64,000 nt of DNA from Anadara kagoshimensis (taxonomy: Eukaryota > Mollusca > Bivalvia > Arcoida > Arcidae), in contig CM037871.1 of assembly GCA_021292105.1 (NCBI GenBank), positions 56,132,866 to 56,196,865 on the forward strand, read 5' to 3'. Of the stretch, positions 1 to 11,489 are shown in pieces. The position numbers were made by a program, and so were the translations under genes. A model generated the notes under the pieces. The model had not been told where the DNA came from. It saw nothing but the letters and a program-made list of their open reading frames with translations, and did no database searches. How positions within the stretch are numbered: position 1 is the stretch's first letter; each line of letters opens with the position of its first letter.

Positions 1-715
1 CATGTGAAATATACATGTATATATACATTTGAAATCGGTTGAAAGTTTATTTCTATAATTAGTACGTATTTAGTATAAGTATAAAACATTCGATGATCCA
101 TAAAATATTTAAAATTAAGCTTTTAAAATTCTTGAAATGCATATTATATTAAGATGAATAACACAGCGTGAAAAAATCTTAAAAATGCACGATTTTTATT
201 ATAAAAATATAAGGGGGTATTAAAATAAATTTTAGAGGTGAGCCCAGTTATTTACTTCTCATTCCCATCTAAAGTTTCTAGAGAAATCTCAGCCTAAATA
301 TTTTATCCAAAAACAAAACTCTTGACGTCAACAATGGCTAGGGTTCGTTTAAAATACAACGCGGTAATGGTCATGATGCGGCGTCATTCTGTAAGATGAG
401 AAGATGAGGTAAATTGATTTTTTGTTTGTTTGTTACAGAGGCAGTGATTGACAATATATTTATCCGAGCTGTTGTTTATCTTCTTTGTGTAAAGGGGATT
501 AACACCCGCACACACATTTACAAAAATATTTTTTTTTCATTTGTAAATTGTTTATTGTGTTTTGTTGTCTGGAGTGGTTTTTTTCCTTTTTGACAAGATT
601 TTCAGTTTTCATTTTGAAGTAGAAATTGTTTTGATTTGCATTACAAACCACTAATATTATATTATGAAATTCCAATCTAAACTTTATATTGCTTGCTGCA
701 TGCACATCGTAGTCT
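1..715. other. AT-rich intergenic DNA, no feature seen
   Basis: No convincing coding exon, RNA gene or repeat was recognised here. The only open frames are short, AT-rich and of no recognisable family. Confidence 0.5.
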
Positions 716-803
716 GACTAATCAACCCACTAAACCGTTCCATTTTAATTTTTGATCCCCAACAAGTCAAGATTAAAATAGGGGTTTTGTGGGCTGATTA
801 GTC
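716..803. mobile_element. 88-bp palindromic MITE-like hairpin
   Basis: The left arm begins GACTAATCAACCCACTAAAC. The reverse complement of the right arm begins GACTAATCAGCCCACAAAAC. Both continue to a shared ATTTTAAT, giving arms of about 33-38 bp around a short loop. This is the form of a small non-autonomous inverted-repeat element. No coding capacity and no other copy were seen in the window, so the family is unassigned. Confidence 0.55.
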
Positions 804-828
804 GAATTAGTACATCGTTGCTTATTAG

Positions 829-831
<3 letters not shown>

Positions 832-867
<36 letters not shown>

Positions 868-900
868 CTTGTTTTTTTTTTTTTTCTTCTTCTTCTTCTC
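832..900. repeat. Poly-T tract grading into TTC repeats
   Basis: Long T homopolymer with single interruptions, ending in a TTC microsatellite. It may be the A-tail of a retroposed sequence on the minus strand, but no recognisable body adjoins it. Confidence 0.8.
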
Positions 901-1595
901 GAAAATTGTGTCCGAATGGTCTGAAGTATAGGGTTTGTTTACAATTCAAAGCGCCTCTCGCAGACAAGTAAGATCATATTGTGAGAAAATGTGTATGTTC
1001 ACTTGTCGAATGGCTAATCACGATTTGGACCTCAAACCTCATTACTTCTCAACACTCCATTTGAAGATTAGAAAATGTCTATCTTTGCAATGGGTTTCGA
1101 ATAAGCATTAGACTCTGCAATCCCAATTTCCCAACAACTAAATCATCTATGAACCTTTCATTTTACACATCAACTGAAGTATAATAATTAAGAACAAATT
1201 TACTACAGCAATTCATATCAGCCGTTATAAATGGACAAATTTGGCAAAACACAGAAGGCATACAAATTGTTTTGATGGGAGCTTAAAAAAGACATTACAA
1301 CGAAGTTTTCCATTCGTCAATAGTATTCGAATGTGCGATATGTTTTTTGTACATAAAACATGCAATAAAGCACACATTACATGAAATGCACCCAATTAAA
1401 CATTATAGATTATTCTATAGCACTGGTATAGTGCCAATTCGCTGTAACCATTTTTCTGTAGCGGTAAACCACGTAACACCTGTCACTGTGATTGATGCTG
1501 TTGCTGCCCTCTGACGTCACGCACGTGCTGCTGATAACGGACATGAAAAATTGATACTTACTGGATACTAAAAATGAACATTGCTTCGATAATAA
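901..1595. other. Intergenic DNA, no feature seen
   Basis: Read on both strands; no exon-like or repeat structure was recognised. Confidence 0.45.
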
Positions 1596-1762
1596 TTTCA
1601 CACACGTCATAATTATCTATCTTTTTGACACAATGTATATAAAGGCTCTGATGTTTTATTTTTCATTAGAATTTGTATCAGTTTCACACACGTCATTATT
1701 ATCTATCTTTTTGACATATATAAAGGCTCTGATATTTTATTTTTCATTAGAATTTGTACTGG
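1596..1762. repeat. Two-copy tandem duplication (~80-86 bp)
   Basis: Two adjacent copies each run from TTTCACACACGTCAT through ATATAAAGGCTCTGAT to TTTCATTAGAATTTGTA. The second copy lacks a few bases after TTTTTGACA. Confidence 0.85.
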
Positions 1763-1910
1763 CTTTGGGTGATTTACGATATTTGTCAGTAAATCGACAA
1801 TATTGTTGTTTTCAGAACAGGGAAACAACAAAAAACAAAAGTGAAGAAGCGTGGCCTTCCAATATATAAATACGGTTACTTCATGTTTATAGTCATACAG
1901 TCATTTGCCC

Positions 1911-1946
1911 GATCTCTCTCTCTCTCTCTCTCTCTCAGAGAGATAC
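1911..1946. repeat. (CT)n microsatellite
   Basis: Uninterrupted CT dinucleotides followed by an AGAGAGA tail that could fold back on it. Confidence 0.9.
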
Positions 1947-2387
1947 AGAATATTCTAGCCAAAAGACCTTTGCATAACATCGTCCGCTGATAGTGCGATG
2001 AAACTGACAGGTAATCTTGAATGCAAATATTTAGTTAGCATTTAACTGTCTCTTTGATGACCATTTTGTGTATGTTATGCGTGTTAGTATCTCACGTGTT
2101 ATAAGGAACACCTGACTGTTGTTTTGGTCAGTTTCCAATGATATACATCATAAGTATATCACAAGGTCATCAGGTATATATACAACCAAAGGCTCGGACA
2201 TCATATGTAGGCTAGACAGTGACCATCACAACATGTTTTAGAGCTTTTCCCTGCCATTTATCCTTGGCGTTTGGCTGGCTAATCCCTCAATCTCTTGTGT
2301 TGATCTTATATCCCAGATGGAAAGTTGTTTGTAAACATGCATGCATGCATCCGGTCAAGGATTTAGCAAGACAAATTAAGTGTACTT

Positions 2388-3650
2388 TGGTCAGTTGATA
2401 TAAAAGGTCAACTGGGACAAACAACTATAATATAATACATGTACAACTCGCATTCAACTTCTATAACATTTTCTCAAGGTCGGTGTTTTCCCTAGATTCC
2501 CTTTACCGCCCTATAATTAACTGCTTCGATAAAAAACGTAAACAAATCTGATATAACAGATATACTGTGGTCAGTTGGTATAAAAAGTCAACTGGGACAA
2601 ACATATATGCAACTCAGGCCCGTAGCAACGTTTTTGAAAGTGGGGGGCCACATTTTGTGTAATTCGACCTCGAGGGCACGAAGTGCCCGAGCCTACTAGG
2701 GGGGTCTGGGGGCATGCCCCCCCCCCTAAAAATTTTAAAAATCAGAAGGTCTGAGACGTCATTTCCTGCATTCTCATATATCAATCAGCAGGTGGTTTAA
2801 TCGGCACATTTTACATACAATTTCTAATTTTAATTATAAAAATTCACAAAGTTGTACTAACGGATTACCAAAATTATTGGTGGAGAACACAGAGATTTCT
2901 TTGGAAAAAATTTGGTAGGACCACGAACCTTCCACAAATAATATGACAGAACTTTTTGATACCGGCTCTGAAAGACCTGAGATGGCACCTTAGTTTTTTA
3001 TGTACACATAAATTTCATACTTTCAGACTATGTCGTCGGGAACAAGTGATGTCCCAAACTCATCTATCACGTAATTTCCAATTGAATCAAATTTGATTCT
3101 GTCTTCCAATATTGTTTCTTGTTTCAACTTGATTTTTTTGATTTCCGCAATATTTCTGGACAATATACTCTGATACATGGTGATTATATAACATAAAATT
3201 AAAAGTCTCCAATACGATTTCGGAAGTCACTCTAGAATGATAACACGCGGAATAGGAAACGGTACCGTATGTTCTCCAGTCCGGATTTGACCTTTGTTTA
3301 CTGAGACAATCACATGCTAGCTTCAGTAAAACCATCACAAAGATTAAAATTATATAGCTTACGCGTTCATGAAGTTATACAAGTTTATTTTTAACAGGTT
3401 TTCATACATCTTTTCTAAAATATTTTTATAAGTCCACAAAAAAGTGGGGGGGGACCCGCCCCCCCCTGGCCCCCCCGCCCCCCCCCCCTGCCCCCCCCCC
3501 CCCCCCCGGATACTACGGGCCTGCAACTCAAGAATAAATTCTTAATTTCAATAGCCCTAAAGCCTTTTACCAAAGGTCGGCGTTTTCTTTAGGTTTTCTA
3601 CACCGCCCACGCCCTAGAACTGACTGCTTCGATATAAGCAAACGAATCAT
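2388..3650. repeat. ~180-bp tandem duplication, second copy split by a transposon
   Basis: The first copy, about 2388-2567, contains GGTCAGTTG, TCAACTGGGACAAAC, CAACTC, AAGGTCGGTGTTTTC and CTGCTTCGATA. The second copy shows the same order: GGTCAGTTGG and TCAACTGGGACAAAC before 2616, then CAACTC, AAAGGTCGGCGTTTTC and CTGCTTCGATA after 3521. The intervening 906 bp is the inserted element at 2616-3521, so the first copy acts as an unfilled reference for the insertion site. Confidence 0.8.
2616..3521. mobile_element. hAT-like non-autonomous DNA transposon with 8-bp target duplication
   Basis: The ends are short inverted repeats (AGGCCCGTAG on the left, CTACGGGCC on the right). Both sides are flanked by the direct repeat TGCAACTC (2608-2615 and 3522-3529). 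An 8-bp target duplication is typical of the hAT superfamily. Internally there are C-rich and G-rich tracts near both ends and AT-rich DNA between. No transposase frame was seen, so it would depend on a transposase elsewhere. The superfamily call rests on the 8-bp duplication. Because TG/CA and the terminal C overlap the inverted repeat, a 5-bp duplication with CAGGCCCGTAG ends is the alternative. Confidence 0.7.
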
Positions 3651-4322
3651 GACCAGGGTAATCCACTACACTGTTTGATATTCCAAATTAATACACCAAA
3701 TTGTCCTCCAAAACTAACCTTCGATTTTATTGGTAGATGTTAATTTAGTATGTCCTTGGTGTCACATGTGTGTCTGCATGGTTAGCAACTACTGTATTTC
3801 CACAAAGTGGGTGTACATAGAAAATGCAAGAATGAAGTCGTATTTTCCAACAAAATCACAAAAATTGCCAAAACTTGATACTAACCCTAACCCTGATAGG
3901 AAAAATGCTTTTCATTTATCCAAAAATAAATTTAATTTTGTACATAGAGCAATTTTTGAAGTTTTTAATAAAACAACACATATGACTATGTCAAAATTAT
4001 CCTTTCTGAACCTTCTTACTCGGAACAAACATAAATATTATGTCATAATTGGAATATTCATGATGATCACACCTGTAAAAATACCGAACAACAAAGACCT
4101 ACCTCACCCTAAATACCTAAAGGCAAAATTGGTGTATAAACTTGATAAAGTTTACAACATTTTCTCAAATTTTCTCTATGAACAGGAAAATTGAATAACG
4201 ATGTTTTCATTTTAAAATTATTTGGTTAGGTCAGTGCATTTTCCTGAAATTCATTTTAATGATAGTTAAATTAAAACATTTTCAATTGAAATAGATAAAT
4301 AATAACTTGAACTGTCTCTTAA
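3651..4322. other. Intergenic DNA with an unremarkable 154-codon open frame
   Basis: The open frame at 3730-4194 (plus) has no recognisable domain. Its composition simply follows the AT-rich background, and it includes a chance TAACCCTAACCCT stretch. I do not call it a gene. Confidence 0.4.
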
Positions 4323-4566
4323 GAGGCATCTTAGGAGCCAACATTTAAAGTTTTCGTGCGACGTTGACCTTTCCGATATGACCTTGGTTCAAGGTCATGA
4401 CACACCTTTGGACCATGAAGATTATGAAGATTATTCATGTAAAGTTTCGTGAGAGTCGTCCTAAGCATTGATGAGATATGGCCCGGACACGATTTTACAT
4501 GGACAGACCGACAGCAGACATGATGATTCCTATATACCTCCCTCAAATTTTTCGGGGGGGGGGGCT
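4323..4566. repeat. Dispersed-repeat-like segment ending in poly-G
   Basis: It contains GACCTTGGTTCAAGGTCATG, GATGAGATATGGCCCGG and CATGGACAGACCGACAG, then a CTCCC...GGGGGG end. This combination is seen repeatedly in mollusc and annelid intergenic DNA (general knowledge, not searched here). No second copy was found in this window, so the class is unassigned. Confidence 0.4.
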
Positions 4567-5369
4567 TTGTTATGCACTCTTATGTTTCTAAAAATAAATG
4601 TTTCCTATTAAAACTTTCAGATATTTGTCAGGTACAGTAAAACATTTCTTATTGTTTTTTTTATTGTAAACTTTGTGACAAATCTTAATTCTAATGTATG
4701 TAACTTGACCCTACATACCTACATCACACTGCATCATAAGTATTATAAGGATTTAAAATGACCTTTAATAATTCAAACACTTTTTATCCTTTTTCCAAAG
4801 TTCTGTTATTTGTGTTGTTGTGGCATATTGTTGCGAGTTCCCATATTTTCATATTAGTGTTGTTGTCGTGGCATGCTCTCGCCGTGAGTATATATACACA
4901 GTAACACATGGAAACCACGTGGCGTTTGTTTTGGTCAGTTGTCCGATGTAAATAAACATTAATGTCGGTAACCCATATATCACACAAGGTCAGCATAAAT
5001 GTATACTCGTAACATGTATTCGTACATATAAAACATTTAGTGTAACTTACACCAATTCCATAAAACAACGTTTAAAAAAGTTTATTATTCTTACCTTTTG
5101 CACTGATTTCTAATTTTTAAGATTTAAAAAATAATAAAAATATAATCAATGTTATTATTGTTGTTGTTGATATCCATATGAAAACTAGGTCAGACAAAAT
5201 AATAATGACCATGGTCATTTGTTAGTCAGTGGTCATACAGGTCATTGAGGACAAGTAAATGTAACCAGTTTAAGGATATCCGTCAAGCATACTAATAATA
5301 TTATATTCTGTTGAATGGAATTTGTAGATAAAAAACGTGTTTACTGGACAAAACCTATTGCATGTAACG
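4567..5369. other. Intergenic DNA, no feature seen
   Basis: AT-rich; no exon, RNA or clear repeat was recognised. Confidence 0.4.
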
Positions 5370-5690
5370 CAATACGAGCCAATAATAAAACACCCAACGC
5401 AACCAAGAGTTCAACACAATGCAAGCGAATGTTAAAACATCCAACGCAACTAAGAGCTCAACACAATGCAAGCGAATGTTAATACATCCAACGCAACCAA
5501 GAGCTCAACACAATGCAAGCGAATTTTATAACATCCAACGCAACCAAGAGCTCAACACAATGCAAGCGAATGTTAAAACAGGAAGATAAACTAAGAACTC
5601 AACACAATGCAAACAAATGATAAAACAAGAAGAGTAACCAAGAACATACCACAAGCAAATATTAAAACAGCCGAACAAGACTAGAAATGG
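5370..5690. repeat. 47-bp tandem repeat, about 5-6 copies
   Basis: The unit includes CCAACGCAACCAAGAGCTC and AACACAATGCAAGCGAATG. The central copies are nearly identical and the last two or three, toward 5690, are degraded. The period was measured as 47 bp between CAAGAG at 5404 and 5451. Confidence 0.9.
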
Positions 5691-6158
5691 CAACCACATA
5701 TTGCAATTACTTTTGTTATAAAACTCGCTGGTTTGGACAGACATTGATGTTAATTACATTGATATGTTCACAGTATCATTGGAGTCTCAGCCATTCCACC
5801 TATTTTACAATCAGTGGTAAAAGTACGCAATTGTTTTTATTTTAACAATAAAGAGGTGGTTCAATGATTCTATCGTTCTGGGCGATGTTTAATTTCTAAG
5901 TTTTAAACATCGGTGTTAATTAATTGTCATTGTGTTCAATTTATGTTTACATCTGTAACATAACTCGGTCAACAGGAAATCTGTATTTAATTATGATCAG
6001 CAAGTTGGTTGTTAGGACAATGTTACAATCGTCTGACCTATACCAGGGGTCAGACAATAAGTGAATGTACATGTAAATATGATCTTGTTCATTATTAAAC
6101 AGTTGTTCTTGTTCTTTTTCTTATTGCTTCACATTGTTTTTCCCATTACTGTTAGATT
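5691..6158. other. Intergenic DNA, no feature seen
   Basis: Nothing recognised on either strand. Confidence 0.4.
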
Positions 6159-6216
6159 TGTCATCATGTGCTACTTTGATTTTTTATGAAATGATGCATC
6201 AAACAGTAGCACCGTG
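6159..6216. mobile_element. Short hairpin element, stem type B
   Basis: Begins TGTCATCATGTGCTACTTTG and ends CAAACAGTAGCAC, with TTTTTATGAAATGATGCAT in the loop. It matches the better preserved hairpin at 54758-54815 in stem (GTGCTAC paired with GTAGCAC) and in loop. Confidence 0.55.
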
Positions 6217-6229
6217 ATTTTCATTGTTT

Positions 6230-6276
6230 TGTGGTACTTTTGGATGCATTAGTTCATTTTTTTCAAAAGTAACACA
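6230..6276. mobile_element. Short hairpin element, degraded copy in opposite orientation
   Basis: TGTGGTACTTTTGGATGCATT pairs imperfectly with TTTCAAAAGTAACACA. The layout is the reverse complement of the type B hairpins nearby. Confidence 0.4.
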
Positions 6277-7247
6277 TCTCCGATATACGGAAGCGTATTT
6301 ATGACCTGTTAAAACACTTTTAAAAAAGATACTACGTTCCCTCGAATTACAATTCGTTCCCACTGATTAGTAATTTGTTTCCATCGATAAAATAAATGTT
6401 GAGAAAAGAAATTGTCCAATGTTGCGTGTATTTCAAAGTAAGACATTGAAAAGAAACATTGCACCCTGTTGTACTCGAGATAGAACCCCTTTTCATCCCT
6501 ATGCCTGAGTATGCATGTGTATGGAAAATTGCATTATGGAATCAAGCTTCTTTTACGTTTGTATTTCAGTTTTTTATGGAAACAATAGTCACTCACACCT
6601 TCATTCAAACAGCGTTGCCTTACGAAGGTCAATTCAAGTTTTTGTCAGCAATTTTTGTTTCATTCACCTGGAAGCAAGGAATGTGTTGTTTACGTGTATA
6701 CAATAATTCGGTCAGTGACGAGACATAAACAACACTGGTCAGTCTGTGGCTAGGTCAATATAGATGACCTTACACCGGGGTCAGTCATTGTGTTGGTAAA
6801 CTGTTAAAGAATGTACAGAATGTAGATCATATTTTTAAAAAAATAAACAGACCTTTATCATTATCTGTATACGTTTGGGATACCTAACACTCTCAGTGAC
6901 CCCTGAATAAAAACAAGCTCTTGAAACGAAATTAGGAAAAGTTTTACACAAGTAAGCCATGTGCAAAATGTTTACCAAAAACAATATTCTAAATTGTCTC
7001 GCGTTCAAATAAAGAATTTTGCATTTTCACAGAATTTTAAATAAAGTGTAATACTTTTTGGTAAAAAATCAAAATAATGCATATAACAAAATGTTTAGGG
7101 TTTTGCTCCACTCCTTACGTCATAACCCATACATGGAGCGTTTCTTGGAAATAGCCTGTCGGATATTACCGAAACTTCATAGGTACCGGTATGCAGTTAC
7201 CGTTTGCTATTTATATATTACCGATCCATTTGGGAAATGAAGCTATT
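6277..7247. other. Intergenic DNA, no feature seen
   Basis: Short open frames at 6459-6728 and 7058-7240 have no recognisable domain, and no splice-consistent neighbours were identified. Confidence 0.4.
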
Positions 7248-7292
7248 GTTTTAATTTAATCATAAAATACACATTCAAAAATGTCATATGAC
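7248..7292. mobile_element. Half copy of the short hairpin element, stem type A
   Basis: TTTAATTTAATCATAAAATAC, then ACATTCAAAAATG and TCATATGAC, corresponds to the loop and right arm of the hairpin at 49948-50006. The left arm is missing. Confidence 0.45.
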
Positions 7293-7304
7293 TGAGTGAT
7301 AAAT

Positions 7305-7442
7305 ACACATTTTATTGTCATAAAGTTCAAATCACCAAAATCATCAACCCCCCCCTCCCCCCCCCCTTATTGTCATAGAGTTCAAATCACCAAAATAATA
7401 ATTAGATGCCGACAAAGCCCATCATCAACCCCCCCCCCCCCC
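7305..7442. repeat. Duplicated segment with poly-C tracts
   Basis: ATTGTCATAAAGTTCAAATCACC and ATCATCAACCCCC occur twice about 70 bp apart. Each copy ends in a C homopolymer, near 7349-7366 and 7431-7442. Confidence 0.75.
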
Positions 7443-7640
7443 CATTACTCAAACCCGTTTCAATAAGTAATATATACTCATTTAGAAATTAAATACAAGT
7501 AAGAAAGGTTTTAGATTGATACCTGAAGACTCCAGAACTTGACTCCCTATGGTTGGGATGGATTTGATCTTTGGTAAAATTAGTTCTAGCATATGTAGAC
7601 TTCTCCGGCGACATACTATTCACACCAAGCTCCTTCAGAA

Positions 7641-7815
7641 ACACAAACATACCGGTCCACATTTAAACCAAATTAAAAAAGCAAAGTAAAACATTGAAAA
7701 CTGACAAATTAAGTTAAACATGTGAACTTCCACCAGATGAGGGAGACCGGGTGTTCCGGAAGGGTAAGTACCTCCTCTCTATCTGGCTTCATGTGCCACG
7801 TGTATAAGTAAACGT
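7641..7815 (+). mobile_element. Element K, partial copy
   Basis: Contains the element K core in order: ACAAACATACC, GCAAAGTAAAAC, CTGACAAATTAAGTTAAAC, GTGAACTTCCACCAG, AGACCGGGTGTTCCGGAAG and GGTAAGTACCTCCT. The 3' third is missing or degraded. Confidence 0.75.
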
Positions 7816-8234
7816 GAGGGTGAAAGGGCATGTATACATGTTTTTGATAAAATTGTGTTGGCTATTGTCAAGTAATTTGTATTCGACTTCAGTTATTATT
7901 TTGACATTTTTGTCTCTGAATAATTTATTGGTGTGTCATAGCTTAAATATTCAGTTTTATTTTCAACCTGAATTAAAAGCATTTATACACCTGTCATATT
8001 TACCTAGGTGACGTTACTTATATTATACCTGTTATTGTTATATTTTATAAATTTTACCTATCTGTACTGCCTACTGTAATTTGTTATTTAATAAAACTGA
8101 ACAAACAAGTATTTGTTTATTGTTGTTGTGTAAGTAAAACGGTTGCTATAAGGAAGTTATTCAAGATACGTACCAAAGAATGACCAATAATTTAATAGAA
8201 AAAATCTTCACAAAAACTCAAGTTAGCTGAGCCC
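7816..8234. other. Intergenic DNA, no feature seen
   Basis: Nothing recognised on either strand. Confidence 0.4.
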
Positions 8235-8310
8235 TGTAACAACTCTTAATGAAGTCCAACTCCCGGACTTTATGATCATTAGGCGTCGGACTTCATTAGG
8301 AGTTGTTACA
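8235..8310. mobile_element. 76-bp hairpin (26-bp arms)
   Basis: The left arm is TGTAACAACTCTTAATGAAG then TCCAAC. The reverse complement of the right arm is TGTAACAACTCCTAATGAAG then TCCGAC, so two of 26 bases differ. The loop itself repeats a degraded form of the arm (GGACTTTATGATCATTAGG). This looks like a short foldback element; no coding capacity. Confidence 0.65.
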
Positions 8311-8653
8311 TAGTCCCCACCTCACCCCAATCCCGCCCCGTCTTCTCTGCCTACACCATTATACTAGTATCTTAGTTTGGCGTGGTCCCATTAACCATCG
8401 TTTGCCACTGTAGCCACCACTTATGTCTGAAAATACCTGGTGGACTGATTTGCAAAACCCACAAAACTGTTTATTCCTGATGTTTTTATTACAGCGCATG
8501 TAGTTGACCTTTATTGTATGACTTTTAAGAACGTTCTATTAGCATGATTCATGATTTGATAAACATACTGTAATCCTTAACATTAAAAATAAACAGGCCC
8601 TTTTTCAAAACACCTTAAATATAATGTTAACAAAAACAACTTTAAATGTATAT
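8311..8653. other. Intergenic DNA, no feature seen
   Basis: Nothing recognised on either strand. Confidence 0.4.
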
Positions 8654-8826
8654 ACAGTCCAACTCCTCTTAAAGGCCACCTCTATATAAGGGTCACCTGC
8701 TTATAAAGACCAGGAAAATTGTATTCTTTATTGATAATATTAGAACCTGTATATAAAGGCCACCTGTCCATAAAGGCCACATTCACTGGTTCCTTTTGGG
8801 TGGCCTTTATAGACAGGTTCGACTGT
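8654..8826 (+). mobile_element. ~173-bp MITE (ACAGT...ACTGT ends), copy 1
   Basis: Begins ACAGTCCAACTCC and ends GACAGGTTCGACTGT, with internal AAAGGCCACCTCTATATAAG and CACTGGTTCCTTTTGGGTGG. It matches the reverse complement of 24219-24385 over its whole length. Flanking TAT/ATA would allow a TA target duplication. Confidence 0.8.
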
Positions 8827-9150
8827 ATATTATATAGGTATGTTTGTGGTTGTTCAGAAATAGATCTATTAATTGCTTTTTAAAACAGACTATCATAAAA
8901 ATGTCACAATATATGGCCTTTTAAAACACTACTTAAATATATCAGATTTACAACCGCCATATTAGCATAATTAACCCAATTTGATAGAAATTAACATAAT
9001 ATGTAGATATAAATGTCTATTATATAGTATTATGATATAATGTTGTTTTGACTTTATATAAATGTAAATGTTACGCCTCCTCTGTGGTCACGTATTACCT
9101 TTCCTGTATCGATTTTTGCACTAAACTCATTATATAAAATTTGCTGCATT

Positions 9151-9152
<2 letters not shown>
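8827..9152. other. Intergenic DNA, no feature seen
   Basis: Very AT-rich; nothing recognised. Confidence 0.4.

Positions 9153-9186
<34 letters not shown>
9153..9186. repeat. (CT)n microsatellite
   Basis: Uninterrupted CT dinucleotides. Confidence 0.95.
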
Positions 9187-9189
<3 letters not shown>

Positions 9190-9480
9190 ATGACATTACT
9201 GCTCTCCAGGAAGAGACATGGCCATTTGCTCTATAGACGCAATCTCCCTTCCATTCCTCCCCGAGAAGGGACATGACTATTGGCCCTTAAAAGGAAACCC
9301 TTCTCTTCTCCGAGAAAAGCCTGACATGCCTGTTTGCCCCAACAACACAACCCCCCTCCTCCCTGAGTAGACACATGACTGTTTCCCTTTACAACGGAAT
9401 CTCCCCTCCTCTCCGAGAGGAAATATGAATGTTACACCTTACAGCGCAATTCCCCCTCCTCTCCGAAAAAAGGCGAAGCT
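9187..9480. repeat. Degenerate ~60-65 bp tandem repeat, about 5 copies
   Basis: Each unit carries GA(G/A)AAGGGACATGACTATT-like, CCCTTACAACGCAATCTCCC-like and CTCCTCTCCGAGA-like parts with many changes. A stray unit with the same parts lies at 10021-10110. Confidence 0.75.
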
Positions 9481-9507
9481 CTATGCCGTGCAAAAAATCT
9501 ATTTTTA

Positions 9508-9548
9508 CATATGCAAAAAAAAAAAAAATAATAATAATAATAATAATA
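9508..9548. repeat. Poly-A plus (TAA)n tract
   Basis: A homopolymer of about 14 bases runs into ATAATAATAATAATAATAAT. Confidence 0.9.
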
Positions 9549-9639
9549 GTCAGCATTTTCGTAAAATTTGAGAGTGAAATAATGTCTCCCTATTTATTCA
9601 GTGCGGGACTGCAGCAATGTTGAACATTGAGTCATGTGG

Positions 9640-10110
9640 TACTGTAGAAACCAAATTTTTTTTAAATATGCAAAGTTTTATATTTTTACCGACATCGCTG
9701 AAAAAATGCAATTTATCGAATATATAATAAAAAGTTTACGAATTTTATTTGCAACAAGCAAAATAATTTCATTCAAGCTACTAAAAAGATGGCACTTTGG
9801 AATTGATAACTAGAGAGAACTCTGTATTTTCAAATTTCCAAAATTTATTTTTGCATAAATCGAATTTTGCATATGCATATATCGATTTTTTTACATGTTA
9901 AAATAGCTACCATTTTTTACATATGCAAAAATCGATTAATGCATATGCATAAATAGATGAAAAATGGATTTATGCATATGTGCATATGTTACAATAGCGA
10001 GTAAATATCAAAACGGCGCCTCATATGCACTCACGACACAAATTCCCGACCTTCGCTCCGAGGAGAGACATGACTATTTGCCCTCACAACGCAATCTCCG
10101 TAACCCTCAT
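9640..10110. other. AT-rich stretch with repeated CATATGCA motifs, then one stray 62-bp repeat unit
   Basis: CATATGCA or ATGCATAT occurs many times between 9860 and 9985, interspersed with AAAAATCGAT. The segment 10021-10110 matches the tandem units at 9187-9480. The AT-rich part may be an expanded spacer inside that array. Confidence 0.5.
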
Positions 10111-10429
10111 TAAATAAACATATAGATTTTGATAAACTGGCTTGTCCAATATCCAGACCAATACCAAAACAACATGTTTATTATATGATTATCTAAATGC
10201 AATGTTTTTTGTTTAACAGCTGGCACGATTGTGCAAATATACATCTATGCAAATATAATAACAATGAATAAATACGAAATTCGTTATATAAATGCACAAA
10301 CAAGTGCTACAAGTGCATATTTAAATCGATAATGTAAAAAAACGATTAAACATTTTGCGATGTTTTGAAAAATAGGAGATATTTATTTAATAATTACGTC
10401 GTAGATCATCCAGATTGACAGTGCATTGG
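10111..10429. other. Intergenic DNA, no feature seen
   Basis: Nothing recognised on either strand. Confidence 0.4.
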
Positions 10430-10830
10430 GGTTGAGGTAGAGTTTTAGGGACTGCATACTGCAATAAGGGATTGTCTCATTATTAAATTAAAACCAGAGG
10501 ACAGATGGTGTTTTGGGGTATAATGCAGTTGATGAGATATTATCTTACCGAGCCTGTAACACGTAGGTAGGGGAAAACTATCTTCCCACCTTTATCAGTA
10601 CGTCATGTTTTGGGGTTTAGGGGTCTTTAGAATGCAAATAAGGGGAAACTGTACATTTCCTCACTTTTTTTAGTCACAGTGTTTTGGAGTTTGGGAGTCT
10701 GTAGACTGAAATTAGAGATCCTTATAAGGCTGTTCATTTTGTGGATTTTAAAGGTCTGTATAGGGAAAAAAATATCAGCAAAGTATGCTTTCGATGATAA
10801 AGGACCTGCAGATTGCAGATAGGGAGAAAC
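10430..10830. repeat. Strongly decayed tandem repeat (~80-90 bp units)
   Basis: Recurring TGTTTTGGGGT, AGGGGTCTTTAGA, TGCAAATAAGGGGAAACT and CTATCTTCCCACCTTTATCAG motifs are spaced at roughly regular intervals, about four or five times. Confidence 0.55.
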
Positions 10831-11202
10831 TATCTTTTTCTCTTACAAGTTGTACATACCAATGGTTCATAAACATTTTTCTTTTAACGTGACAAGGTGT
10901 TTGTATTAAATATCGCTGGTTTAAGTCTTAAAAAAAGGTCCCAGTTCGAATTTTGAACTTTAAATGTCGACGTTTTCAGTTTAAATGGAACATTCTAATG
11001 TTCAATTATTTATAAAAGGAAAAATGAAGTCATTTACCGGTTTGATTTTACAAGGTATAACGTCGTAATCGGTCATTTACCGGGTTATTGCCTGGACATA
11101 ATGGTCAAACTGGTCATAAGTCGTTACCTTACTATATATAATCAATAATCGGACATAAAAGACTGTGGTCAAGCGATCATTGACCTCAGACAATGACCAT
11201 GG
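10831..11202. other. Intergenic DNA, no feature seen
   Basis: Nothing beyond repeated CATTTACCGG words at about 11033 and 11075. Confidence 0.4.
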
Positions 11203-11254
11203 TATTTATATTGACCAAGACCATGGTATTTATATTGACCAAGCACTACTTACA
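11203..11254. repeat. 26-bp direct repeat, two copies
   Basis: GACCATGGTATTTATATTGA followed by CCAA occurs twice head to tail. Confidence 0.9.
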
Positions 11255-11489
11255 AAATGCACTGGTGTGCATTAAATTAAATAGCAGATGAGATATCGTT
11301 GGTCAAGTGTTCTGACGTTGGTTTTCGCTTATACTGGGCTCGCTTTAAAATATGGAACAAAAAGCACAAACAAAACTGCATTGCCGTACACAAAACAGCG
11401 GAAGAGAAATTACTGGTCAGGGCCCCTGGCCTTTACTCTTACTGGACTCACTGTGTTAGAGTAATGAAGTTTAACACCCCAATCTAGAT

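Noticed and set aside
3875-3900. Telomere-like TAACCCTAACCCT
   Set aside because: Only two units inside ordinary sequence; chance or a decayed trace.
3730-4194. 154-codon open frame
   Set aside because: No domain, AT-driven composition, no splice-consistent partners and no homology I recognise.
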